A program made the position numbers and the translations under genes. A stretch of DNA of 32,214 bases. Origin: Caedibacter sp052030685 (GTDB lineage Bacteria; Pseudomonadota; Gammaproteobacteria; Francisellales; Francisellaceae). The DNA lies in NCBI RefSeq assembly GCF_052030685.1, contig NZ_JBQAJM010000025.1, positions 1 to 32,214 on the forward strand. The letters are read 5' to 3'. Shown here one piece after another: positions 16,892-24,082 of this stretch. Positions within the stretch are counted from its first letter, which is position 1. Every line of letters starts with the position of its first letter. Below the pieces are notes generated by a model that saw only the letters and a list, made by a program, of their open reading frames with translations, did no database searches and was not told the DNA's origin.

Positions 16892-18001
16892 TTAAAGCTT
16901 AATCGGGCTCACCACATACGTGCTACGGCTATCATTGTCCTTAATGAGTAAGCTCATTTGCGGGCTATCAAAATAAAAGTCAATATGCTCTGAATCCAAC
17001 ACATCAACGATATTCAAAAGGTAATTTACGTTAAAACCAATTTCCATCGGTTGATCGCTATATTTTACTTCCATTTGATCTTGCGCTTCTTCATGCTCTG
17101 GATTATTTGCTGATAAAAGCAAAGCATTATCCTGAAGCTCTAAGCGTACGCCGCGATATGTTTCATTCGATAAGATCGCTGTACGTAATAATGCTTGTTT
17201 TAATTCAACTCGATTTGCCACTAATAACTTGGTATTATTCGGCGGAATCACTCTTGTGTAATCAGGAAAACGCCCTTCAATAAGTTTTGATGTAAACTGA
17301 AAATCAGGCAGAATTATTCTGAAATAATTCTTACCAATTTGCACTTCAATTTCAGCATCTTCAGGCGCTGATAACGTGCGTTCTAATTCTTTAATTGCTT
17401 TGCTTGGCACAATAATCTGAACAGCATCTAGGAAGGTATCTTCTATTAATACTTCAGAACTTGCCATACGATGACCGTCAGTCGATACAGTTCTAAACCG
17501 ATCATTGTTGACTTCCCATAACATACCATTTAAGAAATAGCGTACATCATTATTTGCCATGGCAAATTTTACACGCTTGATTGCCGAATTAAGCTGAGCA
17601 TATGATAACTTAAACATCGCTCTACCGGTATCTTCATTCATCACAGGAAAAGATGAAGCTTTCAAGATTGACATAGTAAACTTACTGCGATTACACGCAA
17701 TTAATACACGATCATTTGCTTCTTCTGTTATTTTGACAGATGCACCCTCTGGTAGATTACGTATAATATCATGAAGCTTTTTGGCAGGAATAGCGATACT
17801 ACCATCATCAGATGCTTCTTCAAGCTCAACATAACTGACAATTTCAGTCTCTAAATCAGAGGCCTTTAGGCGTAGCTTACCCTCTTCAATAATAAATAAT
17901 ACGGAGCTTAGCACTGGTATCGTATGCTTTTTATCAGCAATTGATACTAAACCTTGTAATGGCTTTAACAATGAATCGCGAGAAAGTGTAAATTGTAACA
18001 T
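16892..18001 (-). CDS. dnaN: DNA polymerase III beta subunit (sliding clamp)
   Basis: Forms the ring-shaped dimer that holds the replicative polymerase on DNA. Three clamp domains are recognisable over about 369 residues: the N-terminal MLQFTLSRDSLLKPLQ, the middle region with FLNGMLWEV and STDGHRMASSE, and the C-terminal FNVNYLLNIVDVL ending YVVSPIKL, the hydrophobic-pocket tail. Two tandem ATGs occur; I use the second because AGGGGAG is spaced five bases from it and only two from the first. It follows dnaA by 17 bases and is co-transcribed with it. The recF and gyrB genes that commonly follow are absent; the next gene is ornithine cyclodeaminase. Confidence 0.97.
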   Translation of the reverse strand: MLQFTLSRDSLLKPLQGLVSIADKKHTIPVLSSVLFIIEEGKLRLKASDLETEIVSYVELEEASDDGSIAIPAKKLHDIIRNLPEGASVKITEEANDRVLIACNRSKFTMSILKASSFPVMNEDTGRAMFKLSYAQLNSAIKRVKFAMANNDVRYFLNGMLWEVNNDRFRTVSTDGHRMASSEVLIEDTFLDAVQIIVPSKAIKELERTLSAPEDAEIEVQIGKNYFRIILPDFQFTSKLIEGRFPDYTRVIPPNNTKLLVANRVELKQALLRTAILSNETYRGVRLELQDNALLLSANNPEHEEAQDQMEVKYSDQPMEIGFNVNYLLNIVDVLDSEHIDFYFDSPQMSLLIKDNDSRSTYVVSPIKL

Positions 18002-18018
18002 CATATCTCCCCTGGGAA

Positions 18019-19533
18019 TTAATGCGCTAATTTGCGCGATAAGTTTTGATAATCATCCTGTATATCAACATTATTGACAATCAGTTTCTTTATAGTCCTT
18101 ACTGCATGTAAGACTGTGGTATGATCTCTACCACCAAAAAAGCCACCAATTTCCGGTAAACTATGGTTGGTAAACTCTTTAGCTAACGCCATTGCCATCT
18201 GCCTTGGACGCGCGACATCACGACTTTTTTGCTTTGATAGTAAGTCTGTTATTTTAATATTATAATAATCAGCAACAACACGTTGAATATTGTCTACTTT
18301 GACAATTTTATCCTGTATTGAAATAATATCTTTTAAGCATTCATAAGCAAGCTTCTCATCAATTGCTTTTTTATTAAACTGAGCATAGTTAAGCACGCGC
18401 CTTAGCGCACCTTCCAGTTCTCGCACATTAGAGCGAATATGTTTTGCCATAAAAAGCGCTACATTTTGATCAATTGGTCGACCAAATTGGCTCGATTTAT
18501 GCAATAAAATTGCACTGCGTGTTTCAAGATCAGGAATATCAATTGTTACGGTCAAGCCATAACCAAAGCGCGAAACTAAACGCTCTTCAAGTTTAGGGAT
18601 TTCCTTGGGATACTTATCACAAGATAAGACAACTTGTTTACCATTTTCAAGCAAGGTATTAAATGTATGGAAAAACTCCTCTTGAGAGCCTGCTTTACCG
18701 GCAATAAACTGGATATCATCAACTAATAATACATCAACAGAGCGATAAAAGTTTTGAAATTCATCGCCTGAGTGTAAACGTACCGCATCAACATAATCTT
18801 TGACAAAGCGTTCAGATGTTACATATAACACTTTTGCTGTTGGGTTATTATGTAATACATAGTTACCAATAGCATGCATTAAATGTGTTTTACCTAACCC
18901 ACTACCGCCATAGATAAACAATGGGTTATACGCCAATCCTGGATTGATAGAAACCTGCATAGCCGCAGCGCGAGCTACTTCATTTGCTTTACCAACAACA
19001 AAGTTATCAAAATTATATTCTTTTTTTAATGGTGAACCAAAATCAACACGCTTTTGATCTTTAGGAACGGATAATGCTTCATCAAAACCATAAAGCTCAC
19101 TGGAAATACCTGAATTTTTATCCACTTCAAATTCATTTTTTTCATCCGCTAAATCATTATGCTCAATTAAAGTATCTACAACGACTGGCGTAATAGCCAC
19201 GTTTTGGTTGAAAAGATCAGTCTGTGGACCAACACTACTTTTAACTGTTTGAGTTTGCATTGCTGTGGTTTGTGTTTCCACATTTTGAGTGTTGTTGCCC
19301 TTTTTTACTGAAAACTCAACGATTAAATGATTATTTTGTTTGTACTTTTTCAAGGTATCCACAAGAACCTGTTGATATTTGGTCTTAACCCAACCAAGAA
19401 AATAATTATTCGGTGCATAAATTGTGAATAAACTACCTTGATCATTTGTTTTTAACGGTGTTATCCATATTCTATACTCTTGTTCAGACAAGTTGTCTTT
19501 TAAATAATCCAAACATTCTGACCAAACATTCAT
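18019..19533 (-). CDS. dnaA: Chromosomal replication initiator protein DnaA
   Basis: Binds DnaA boxes and melts the origin in its ATP form. Domain I begins MNVWSECLDYLKDNLSEQEYRIW, aligning with the start of other DnaA proteins, so I use the ATG at 19533 rather than the longer frame; AGGA lies 12 bases upstream of it. A variable linker (about 85-165) is followed by the AAA+ domain: Walker A GGSGLGKTHLM, Walker B VLLVDDIQF and sensor regions with SCDKYPKEIP. The C-terminal DNA-binding domain carries the signature GGFFGGRDHTTVLHAVRTI. Length (504 aa) is in the usual range. DnaA boxes in the region upstream of the gene suggest autoregulation. Confidence 0.98.
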   Translation of the reverse strand: MNVWSECLDYLKDNLSEQEYRIWITPLKTNDQGSLFTIYAPNNYFLGWVKTKYQQVLVDTLKKYKQNNHLIVEFSVKKGNNTQNVETQTTAMQTQTVKSSVGPQTDLFNQNVAITPVVVDTLIEHNDLADEKNEFEVDKNSGISSELYGFDEALSVPKDQKRVDFGSPLKKEYNFDNFVVGKANEVARAAAMQVSINPGLAYNPLFIYGGSGLGKTHLMHAIGNYVLHNNPTAKVLYVTSERFVKDYVDAVRLHSGDEFQNFYRSVDVLLVDDIQFIAGKAGSQEEFFHTFNTLLENGKQVVLSCDKYPKEIPKLEERLVSRFGYGLTVTIDIPDLETRSAILLHKSSQFGRPIDQNVALFMAKHIRSNVRELEGALRRVLNYAQFNKKAIDEKLAYECLKDIISIQDKIVKVDNIQRVVADYYNIKITDLLSKQKSRDVARPRQMAMALAKEFTNHSLPEIGGFFGGRDHTTVLHAVRTIKKLIVNNVDIQDDYQNLSRKLAH

Positions 19534-19669
19534 ATTTACAATGCATCCTATATATATCAAGGGTTTCTAGCATTTATTAAAGGCTTTAAATAGACTAGAA
19601 AAAGTTTATATTTTTAAATTAGCTTCGGATTATATCAAAGCTTTCACAGCATGCAATGCTTGAGATAAA

Positions 19670-20010
19670 AGTCTGTGGATAACTTTGTGGATAATGGTGT
19701 GAATTTGTTGTTAATTCCATTGTGAATAAGTATGTGCATAAGGATGTTCATATCCCTTTGGATTTTTTTGTGGAAAATTTTCACACAAGAGAAAAGAATT
19801 AAAAGTCCACAACCGATAAACAGAAAATGCACACCATTATCCACAAAAGTATACACAAGGGAAATCAATGTTTTAAAAGGCTTTCAGATAGTTTATCCAC
19901 AAATATCCACAAACCAATAACAGAAAAAACAAATAAAAAATAAATTCTTTATTTAAAAAAAGGAAAGGGAAAAAGGAAAGGGAAAAATAAAAAGGAAAGT
20001 GGATAAAAAT
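19670..20010. other. Replication origin (oriC) with DnaA-box clusters
   Basis: Perfect boxes in minus orientation are TGTGGATAA at 19674-19682 and 19686-19694, TGTGAATAA at 19721-19729, and TGTGCATAA at 19733-19741. Plus-orientation boxes are TTATCCACA at 19837-19845 and 19893-19901, with a one-mismatch copy at 19903-19911 and another one-mismatch site (AGTGGATAA) at 19998-20006. The left boxes form two pairs, each with starts exactly 12 bases apart. An A+T-rich stretch from about 19912 to 20060 is the likely unwinding region. Position next to dnaA supports oriC. The origin limits are approximate. Confidence 0.88.
19957..19999 (+). repeat. Purine-only tandem repeat in the origin unwinding region
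   Basis: Two exact 13-base units AAAAAGGAAAGGG (19957-19969 and 19970-19982) are followed by a decayed third, AAAAATAAAAAGGAAAG (19983-19999). One strand is all purine apart from a single T at 19988. The position, directly beyond the right-hand DnaA boxes, is where an origin opens. Confidence 0.8.
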
Positions 20011-20137
20011 AAAAAAGAGAAGAACTTAATAAAATTATTTATAAACAGATATAATAATCTCACTTTACAAACTGTGAATGTTTTATCAAAGTTAAAACGA
20101 TTAAAAAGGTGATCTGTGAATTATTTCAAAATAATGA

Positions 20138-20166
20138 TTGAAAAGACTTATGAAAATATGAATAAT
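20138..20166 (+). promoter_or_regulatory. Promoter of ffs
   Basis: TTGAAA at 20138-20143 and AATAAT at 20161-20166 are separated by exactly 17 bases, each one mismatch from the sigma-70 consensus. The predicted start, about 7-8 bases later, coincides with the 5' arm of the 4.5S RNA. Confidence 0.75.
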
Positions 20167-20173
20167 GGCAACC

Positions 20174-20276
20174 ACTGGTTTGGTTCTCTTGCGACACTAG
20201 TTTATGAACCCCGTCAGATCCGGAAGGAAGCAGCGGTAATAGATGATGTGTGTGCCGAGATGTAAGCTAAACCAGT
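20174..20276 (+). ncRNA. ffs: Signal recognition particle 4.5S RNA
   Basis: The RNA scaffold of the signal recognition particle, which with Ffh targets nascent inner-membrane proteins to FtsY. The conserved core is unmistakable: GTCAGATCCGGAAGGAAGCAGC at about 20213-20234, carrying the GGAA tetraloop and the asymmetric loop that bind Ffh. TGGTTCTCTTGCGAC on the 5' side and GTGTGCCGAGATGTAAGCT on the 3' side also match the E. coli RNA pattern. Terminal arms ACTGGTTT (20174-20181) and AAACCAGT (20269-20276) are exact complements and set the limits. It is the small (no Alu domain) gammaproteobacterial form. The gene lies beside oriC. No U-rich terminator hairpin is visible before the converging gene 17 bases away. 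Confidence 0.97.
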
Positions 20277-20293
20277 ACTATAGCGCTTGTAAA

Positions 20294-21061
20294 TCAGTTA
20301 TATTGATATAAGTTATTGTAGTCCATGGTTGAAATAATACGTTTTTCATATTCACCATCTTCAAGCTCAGAATAATGCACTAAGGTTTTAATGAGATCTT
20401 TACCTGTTATTGGCTTATCCTCTTTGGTTAACTGTGAACGTAATACACGAAACGCTTGAAAATTAGTACCTGTATTCAGTAAGTTAAAATAAGATTGCAC
20501 ACTATCTTTAGGAGATGGGAAAACTTGAACTTCATTAATTGCACCCGTTCTACGTTGTTTAGGAACAATACCACAACCTTTGGTAAAGCAATGCTGACCA
20601 AAATAGTTATTACCATCAACAGCAAAGCGTGAGGTTCCCCAGCCAGTTTCAAGCGCTGCTTGTGCAAGAACCATGCTTGTTGGGATAGTATTAACTTTTA
20701 TGAGTAAATCTTTAAGCGTTTGATTTAGTGAATTTTCATCAAAGTTAACTTTATATTGTTCACATAATTTAGATAAGTGATTTTGCTGACGCTTAGAAAG
20801 CTTTTTATTTTGACTAAGTATTGCAACCATACTTTCTAATGACTGTCTTTGATTTAATATATCTTTTTGCACTTGATGAATAAATGGCAACATATAGTCA
20901 ATAAATGCCTGTTTACGATCATTAACATTGGTAATTGCTTGAAAATCAGGCTTGGCTGTTATTTTATTTTCTGTATTTTTAGAGCAACTGGTTACTAAAC
21001 AAGTTAAGCTAAGAGCTAAAAGTCCTGATATAGATAGTCGAAACAATGTTGTTTTTTTCAT
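20294..21061 (-). CDS. Bax-like glucosaminidase-family lipoprotein
   Basis: A predicted peptidoglycan-cleaving protein. The N-terminal signal peptide ends in a lipobox (L-V-T-S-Cys26), predicting lipid anchoring in the periplasm. The region from about residue 115 matches the glucosaminidase (GH73-like) domain of Bax/FlgJ: IPTSMVLAQAALETGWGTSRF with the likely catalytic Glu138, then NNYFGQHCFTKGCG. VQVFPSPKDSVQSYFNLLNT follows, a motif typical of Bax. The total length, 255 aa, is like E. coli Bax. AAGAGGATG precedes the ATG. It is a single gene, divergent from pepD and convergent with ffs. The substrate bond is inferred from the family. Confidence 0.85.
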   Translation of the reverse strand: MKKTTLFRLSISGLLALSLTCLVTSCSKNTENKITAKPDFQAITNVNDRKQAFIDYMLPFIHQVQKDILNQRQSLESMVAILSQNKKLSKRQQNHLSKLCEQYKVNFDENSLNQTLKDLLIKVNTIPTSMVLAQAALETGWGTSRFAVDGNNYFGQHCFTKGCGIVPKQRRTGAINEVQVFPSPKDSVQSYFNLLNTGTNFQAFRVLRSQLTKEDKPITGKDLIKTLVHYSELEDGEYEKRIISTMDYNNLYQYN

Positions 21062-21206
21062 AATTACATCCTCTTATTATTCTCTCTATTAAGTCCTTAG
21101 CATAGACTATAACTGCTAATAAAGGTTGTTTGTGCTGCTTTTTTTATACTTATTCATCTGATAGACTGCGGTAGTTATTATTGTAAATAAAATACAGGGG
21201 AATACG

Positions 21207-22682
21207 ATGACTGCAGCAGTTGATATGGTTAACGAATTAAATATAGAAACATTAAAAAATGAATCTATATGGCAATATTTCATCGAAATAACTCAAATTC
21301 CAAGACCGACATTCCATGAGGAAAAAATCAAAGCCTATTTATTGGCATGGGCTGAAAAAAATAGCTTTAAAACGAAGATTGATCAGGCAGATAATATCGT
21401 GATTTATGTACCGGCCACAAAAGGCTATGAATCACACAAATCAGTTGTTTTACAAGCACATAAAGATATGGTTTGCGAAAAAAATGAAGACGTAATATTT
21501 GATTTCCTAAAGGATGGTTTAAAGCTCGAGATTATTGATGGTTGGCTTAAAGCTAAAGGGACAACATTAGGTGCTGATAACGGTATAGGCATTGCCGCAG
21601 CAATGGCAGCAGCGACAGATAAAGAGATCAAGCGTCCAGCGCTTGAGATATTAATTACCGCTTCAGAAGAAAGAGGGTTAATTGGTGCTAATAATTTAAG
21701 TAAAGACTTATTAACGGCCAATACGATGATCAATCTAGATACAGAAAGCTGGGGAGATATTTATGTCGGTTGTGCCGGATCACAGTCTGCGACAATGAGA
21801 TTTAAAAATGAAACCATTGAGCAACCATCTTCACTTCAAAGTATTGAAATCATTATCAATGGTCTTAAAGGTGGGCACTCAGGTTTAGATATTGATAAAC
21901 CACGTATTAATGCTGCCAAATTTATGAGTATGATGCTTGATGATCTCGATCAAAATTATTCATATAACATTAACGAAATCAAAGCAGGTAATCTACCAAA
22001 TGCTATTCCACGCGAGGCTAAGGCTATTATTTCTTCTCAAGTTGAAGATATACCGCAAATAAAAGAAGCTTTAAGCAATTACTATGATAACTGGTATGCA
22101 ATTTATCAAAAAAATGAGCCTAATTTTACATTAACAATCAACGAAGTAACAACGGCAAAAACGGCATTCAATAATGATTTAAAGCATCGTTTGTTAAATG
22201 TATTAACAAGTATACATTCAGGTGTCTTAGCGATGAGTCCGGCGATGCCAAATCTGGTGGAGAGCTCAAATAATTTATCTTCAATTAAATTAAAAGATAA
22301 TGATATTGTTATTACCGTTTACACGCGCAGTGATAATAATTTAGCGATCAATAATTTTATGCAATCCATCAAGCGTATAGCAACTCAAAATAATGCGATT
22401 TTTGACAAATCCCAACTATCCCCTGGTTGGAAGCCAGATATGAGCTCTAATGTGCTTAAAATTGCCAAAGAGAGCTATTTTGCACTCTATTCTAAAGAAG
22501 CGAATATCAAAGCGATTCATGCCGGTTTAGAGTGTGGTGCTATCGTTGATAAATACCCTCACATGGATATGGTTTCAATAGGACCAACGATAGAAGGTGC
22601 GCATTCGCCTGATGAAAAAGTCAAAATAGACACAGTTAGCGAGTTTTATCAGTTATTGAAAGCAATGTTAGAGCGATTATAG
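21207..22682 (+). CDS. pepD: Aminoacyl-histidine dipeptidase (M20 family, PepD)
   Basis: A cytoplasmic dizinc peptidase that cleaves Xaa-His and other dipeptides. The M20 zinc and catalytic residues are in place: His85 and Asp87 in VVLQAHKDMV, the bridging Asp124 in TLGADNGIG, and the catalytic and ligand pair Glu154-Glu155 in SEERGLIGA. A C-terminal His lies in GAHSPDEKV. The dimerisation/lid domain contains GLKGGHSGLDI. Similarity of the N-terminal block (WQYFIEITQIPRPTFHEE...) to E. coli PepD is strong, and the length (491) matches. The Shine-Dalgarno GGGG is seven bases before the ATG. It is monocistronic, followed by a structured non-coding stretch. Confidence 0.95.
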   Translation: MTAAVDMVNELNIETLKNESIWQYFIEITQIPRPTFHEEKIKAYLLAWAEKNSFKTKIDQADNIVIYVPATKGYESHKSVVLQAHKDMVCEKNEDVIFDFLKDGLKLEIIDGWLKAKGTTLGADNGIGIAAAMAAATDKEIKRPALEILITASEERGLIGANNLSKDLLTANTMINLDTESWGDIYVGCAGSQSATMRFKNETIEQPSSLQSIEIIINGLKGGHSGLDIDKPRINAAKFMSMMLDDLDQNYSYNINEIKAGNLPNAIPREAKAIISSQVEDIPQIKEALSNYYDNWYAIYQKNEPNFTLTINEVTTAKTAFNNDLKHRLLNVLTSIHSGVLAMSPAMPNLVESSNNLSSIKLKDNDIVITVYTRSDNNLAINNFMQSIKRIATQNNAIFDKSQLSPGWKPDMSSNVLKIAKESYFALYSKEANIKAIHAGLECGAIVDKYPHMDMVSIGPTIEGAHSPDEKVKIDTVSEFYQLLKAMLERL

Positions 22683-22788
22683 AATCAGTAGAAGAAGTAA
22701 GTAAAGGTGATCGTTGTGTAGGTGAGTCACTCTATGTGCTTGACGACATAAAGGTTATCTAAGGAGGGGAGGGAGGATGACGACCCAC

Positions 22789-22838
22789 CTAACACTTCCC
22801 TAGTATAGTAAAGGATTTTAAAAGTGTTAGTATTTTTA
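22789..22838 (+). terminator. Probable terminator after pepD, possibly part of an attenuator
   Basis: CTAACACTT (22789-22797) and AAGTGTTAG (22822-22830) are exact complements, followed by TATTTTTAT. The loop is long (24 bases). An upstream segment, GTGTAGGTG (22716-22724), can pair instead with CACCTAACAC (22786-22795) apart from one bulge, so two exclusive folds are possible. The rest of 22683-22943 holds no gene beyond an eight-codon frame at 22777-22803 directly behind GGAGG. Confidence 0.5.
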
Positions 22839-22943
22839 TAAAAAAAGTGAAAATTTTTTCTCAATATAATAAAAACCTTGGAAATATAAGGTTTTCAGCA
22901 TGATTAATGATAGGGATATAAAAGAAACTTAAACTATGAGATC

Positions 22944-22971
22944 TTGATTTGTAACATTTTTATGTTATTCT
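22944..22971 (+). promoter_or_regulatory. Promoter with embedded palindrome for hicAB
   Basis: TTGATT (22944-22949) and TATTCT (22966-22971), 16 bases apart, form a plausible promoter. Between them and overlapping the -10 is TAACAT-TTTT-ATGTTA (22952-22967), a perfect inverted repeat. It suits binding of a dimeric HicB helix-turn-helix, consistent with autorepression known for hicAB operons. Confidence 0.5.
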
Positions 22972-23000
22972 TAGGCAACCATAGTAATTTGATGATAACA

Positions 23001-23189
23001 ATGCCTGTTTCTGGAAAAGATGTTTTAAAAACACTATTAAAAAATGGATGGGAATTACATAGAGTTAAAGGTTCTCACCATATTTTGATTAAATCAAGAG
23101 TAACAATAACCATCCCAGTGCATGGTAATAAAGACATGAAAATCGGTCTGCTTAAATCAATAGAAAAGCAAACTAAATTAAAATTTTAA
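23001..23189 (+). CDS. hicA: HicA-family mRNA interferase toxin
   Basis: A small double-stranded-RNA-binding-fold ribonuclease that cleaves mRNA when HicB is lost. Counting from the ATG at 23001 the protein has 62 residues, the usual HicA size. It shows the full pattern: MPVSGKDVLKTLLKNGWELHRVKGSHHIL with the catalytic histidine in GSHH, then TIPVHGNKDMKIGLLKSIEKQTKL. The longer upstream frame (starting 22944) would extend through the promoter palindrome and is rejected. It precedes hicB by 12 bases in the common toxin-first order. No obvious strong ribosome site is present, which may keep toxin synthesis low. Confidence 0.92.
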   Translation: MPVSGKDVLKTLLKNGWELHRVKGSHHILIKSRVTITIPVHGNKDMKIGLLKSIEKQTKLKF

Positions 23190-23201
23190 GGTGGTAAAGA
23201 A

Positions 23202-23630
23202 ATGTTAAAATATCCATTTAAAATTACTAAACATAGCGATGATGGAGAATATTACCTCATTGAATCTATTAATTATCAAGGAGGTTTTAGTCAGGCTGAT
23301 ACGCTTGAGGAAGCCTTTGAGAATGCACATGAAGTAATAGACTTACTTGTGGGTTATGCCATAGAGCAAGATAAAATTGAATTGCCAAAACAAGTAAAAG
23401 GCAAAGATATTTATATGATTGCGCCATCAATAGAGTACGCAATTCCAATTATGCTAAAGCAAGCACGGCAAGCAAAAGGTATGAGTGCACCACAAGTTGC
23501 TAAAGCGCTTGGTGTACCTTACCAAAATTATTGGCGTATTGAGAAAGGTGAGCGTAAAAATTTAACCATTAATACCTTGCAGCGTGCTGCTGCAGTACTT
23601 GGCTTAAGTCTTGATATTAGTTTTGTGTAA
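23202..23630 (+). CDS. hicB: HicB-family antitoxin with C-terminal XRE helix-turn-helix
   Basis: Neutralises HicA and represses the operon. The N-terminal half (about 1-60: DGEYYLIESINYQGGFSQAD, then TLEEAFENAHEVIDLLVGYA) is the partly degraded RNase H-like HicB fold that covers the toxin. The C-terminal half (about 78-142) is an XRE-type helix-turn-helix, with LKQARQAKGMSAPQVAKALGV and YQNYWRIEKGERKNLTINTLQRAAAVLGL. GGTGG stands ten bases before the ATG, a better ribosome site than hicA has. The stop is only two bases from the end of the convergent VOC gene. Confidence 0.92.
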   Translation: MLKYPFKITKHSDDGEYYLIESINYQGGFSQADTLEEAFENAHEVIDLLVGYAIEQDKIELPKQVKGKDIYMIAPSIEYAIPIMLKQARQAKGMSAPQVAKALGVPYQNYWRIEKGERKNLTINTLQRAAAVLGLSLDISFV

Positions 23631-23632
23631 TA

Positions 23633-24013
23633 TTATTCAGGATAAATAACCGAATTTTTATGTTCATCATTCCAGATTTCCTGCTCGCTTAATGTTGTTT
23701 CAATTAACTCAATAGGCGCACCTTCGACTTCGATCATAGCAACTTTAAATCCTGCAAAAGGTTCATATACTGGCATGATAACTTTTTGGTCTTTAATGGC
23801 TTCAGCTAGACTATCCACTTTAAAAGCGACATGAGTTTTGGTCTGAATGAGCGGGTGCAAAGGACATCCTTCTTCAAATCGATGGTATTGAATACGAAAG
23901 GGATTGTGTCCCTTGGTTGTATACATTTTAAATGATGAGCTATAACGTTCATCAGTGTGTTTCTCTGTCGTTGGAATACCTATGTGATGATATTGATAGT
24001 TGATTTTAGACAT
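23633..24013 (-). CDS. VOC-fold (glyoxalase/bleomycin-resistance superfamily) protein, function unknown
   Basis: A 126-residue protein with the superfamily's paired beta-alpha-beta pattern. The opening YQYHHIGIPTT carries a typical metal-ligand His; THVAFKVDSLAEAI starts the second module, and EGAPIELIET ends with the typical acidic ligand. This is the length of a single VOC unit, which would dimerise. The substrate cannot be told from sequence; VOC members include isomerases, dioxygenases and resistance proteins. It lies 69 bases downstream of the AMP-ligase gene on the same strand and may be read through from that operon. No good ribosome site is visible, and the VOC ligands are not proven complete. 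Confidence 0.7.
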   Translation of the reverse strand: MSKINYQYHHIGIPTTEKHTDERYSSSFKMYTTKGHNPFRIQYHRFEEGCPLHPLIQTKTHVAFKVDSLAEAIKDQKVIMPVYEPFAGFKVAMIEVEGAPIELIETTLSEQEIWNDEHKNSVIYPE

Positions 24014-24082
24014 GCTAGAAAATGGTGTTGTATAATTTTCAGCAAATAATAATAGGTTGATCTAAACTTGTAAACTGAAGTT

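Noticed and set aside
16872..16910. AGCCCG...CGGGCT inverted repeat across the dnaN stop as a terminator
   Set aside because: The loop is long and no T-run follows on the coding strand; too weak to list as a terminator.
19644..19868. 74-codon minus-strand frame inside the origin
   Set aside because: It overlaps the DnaA-box array and its residues simply reflect repeated TGTGGATAA/TTATCCACA sites.
22777..22803. Eight-codon frame MTTHLTLP as a real gene
   Set aside because: The ribosome-like GGAGG abuts the ATG with no spacing; kept only as part of the structured-region finding.
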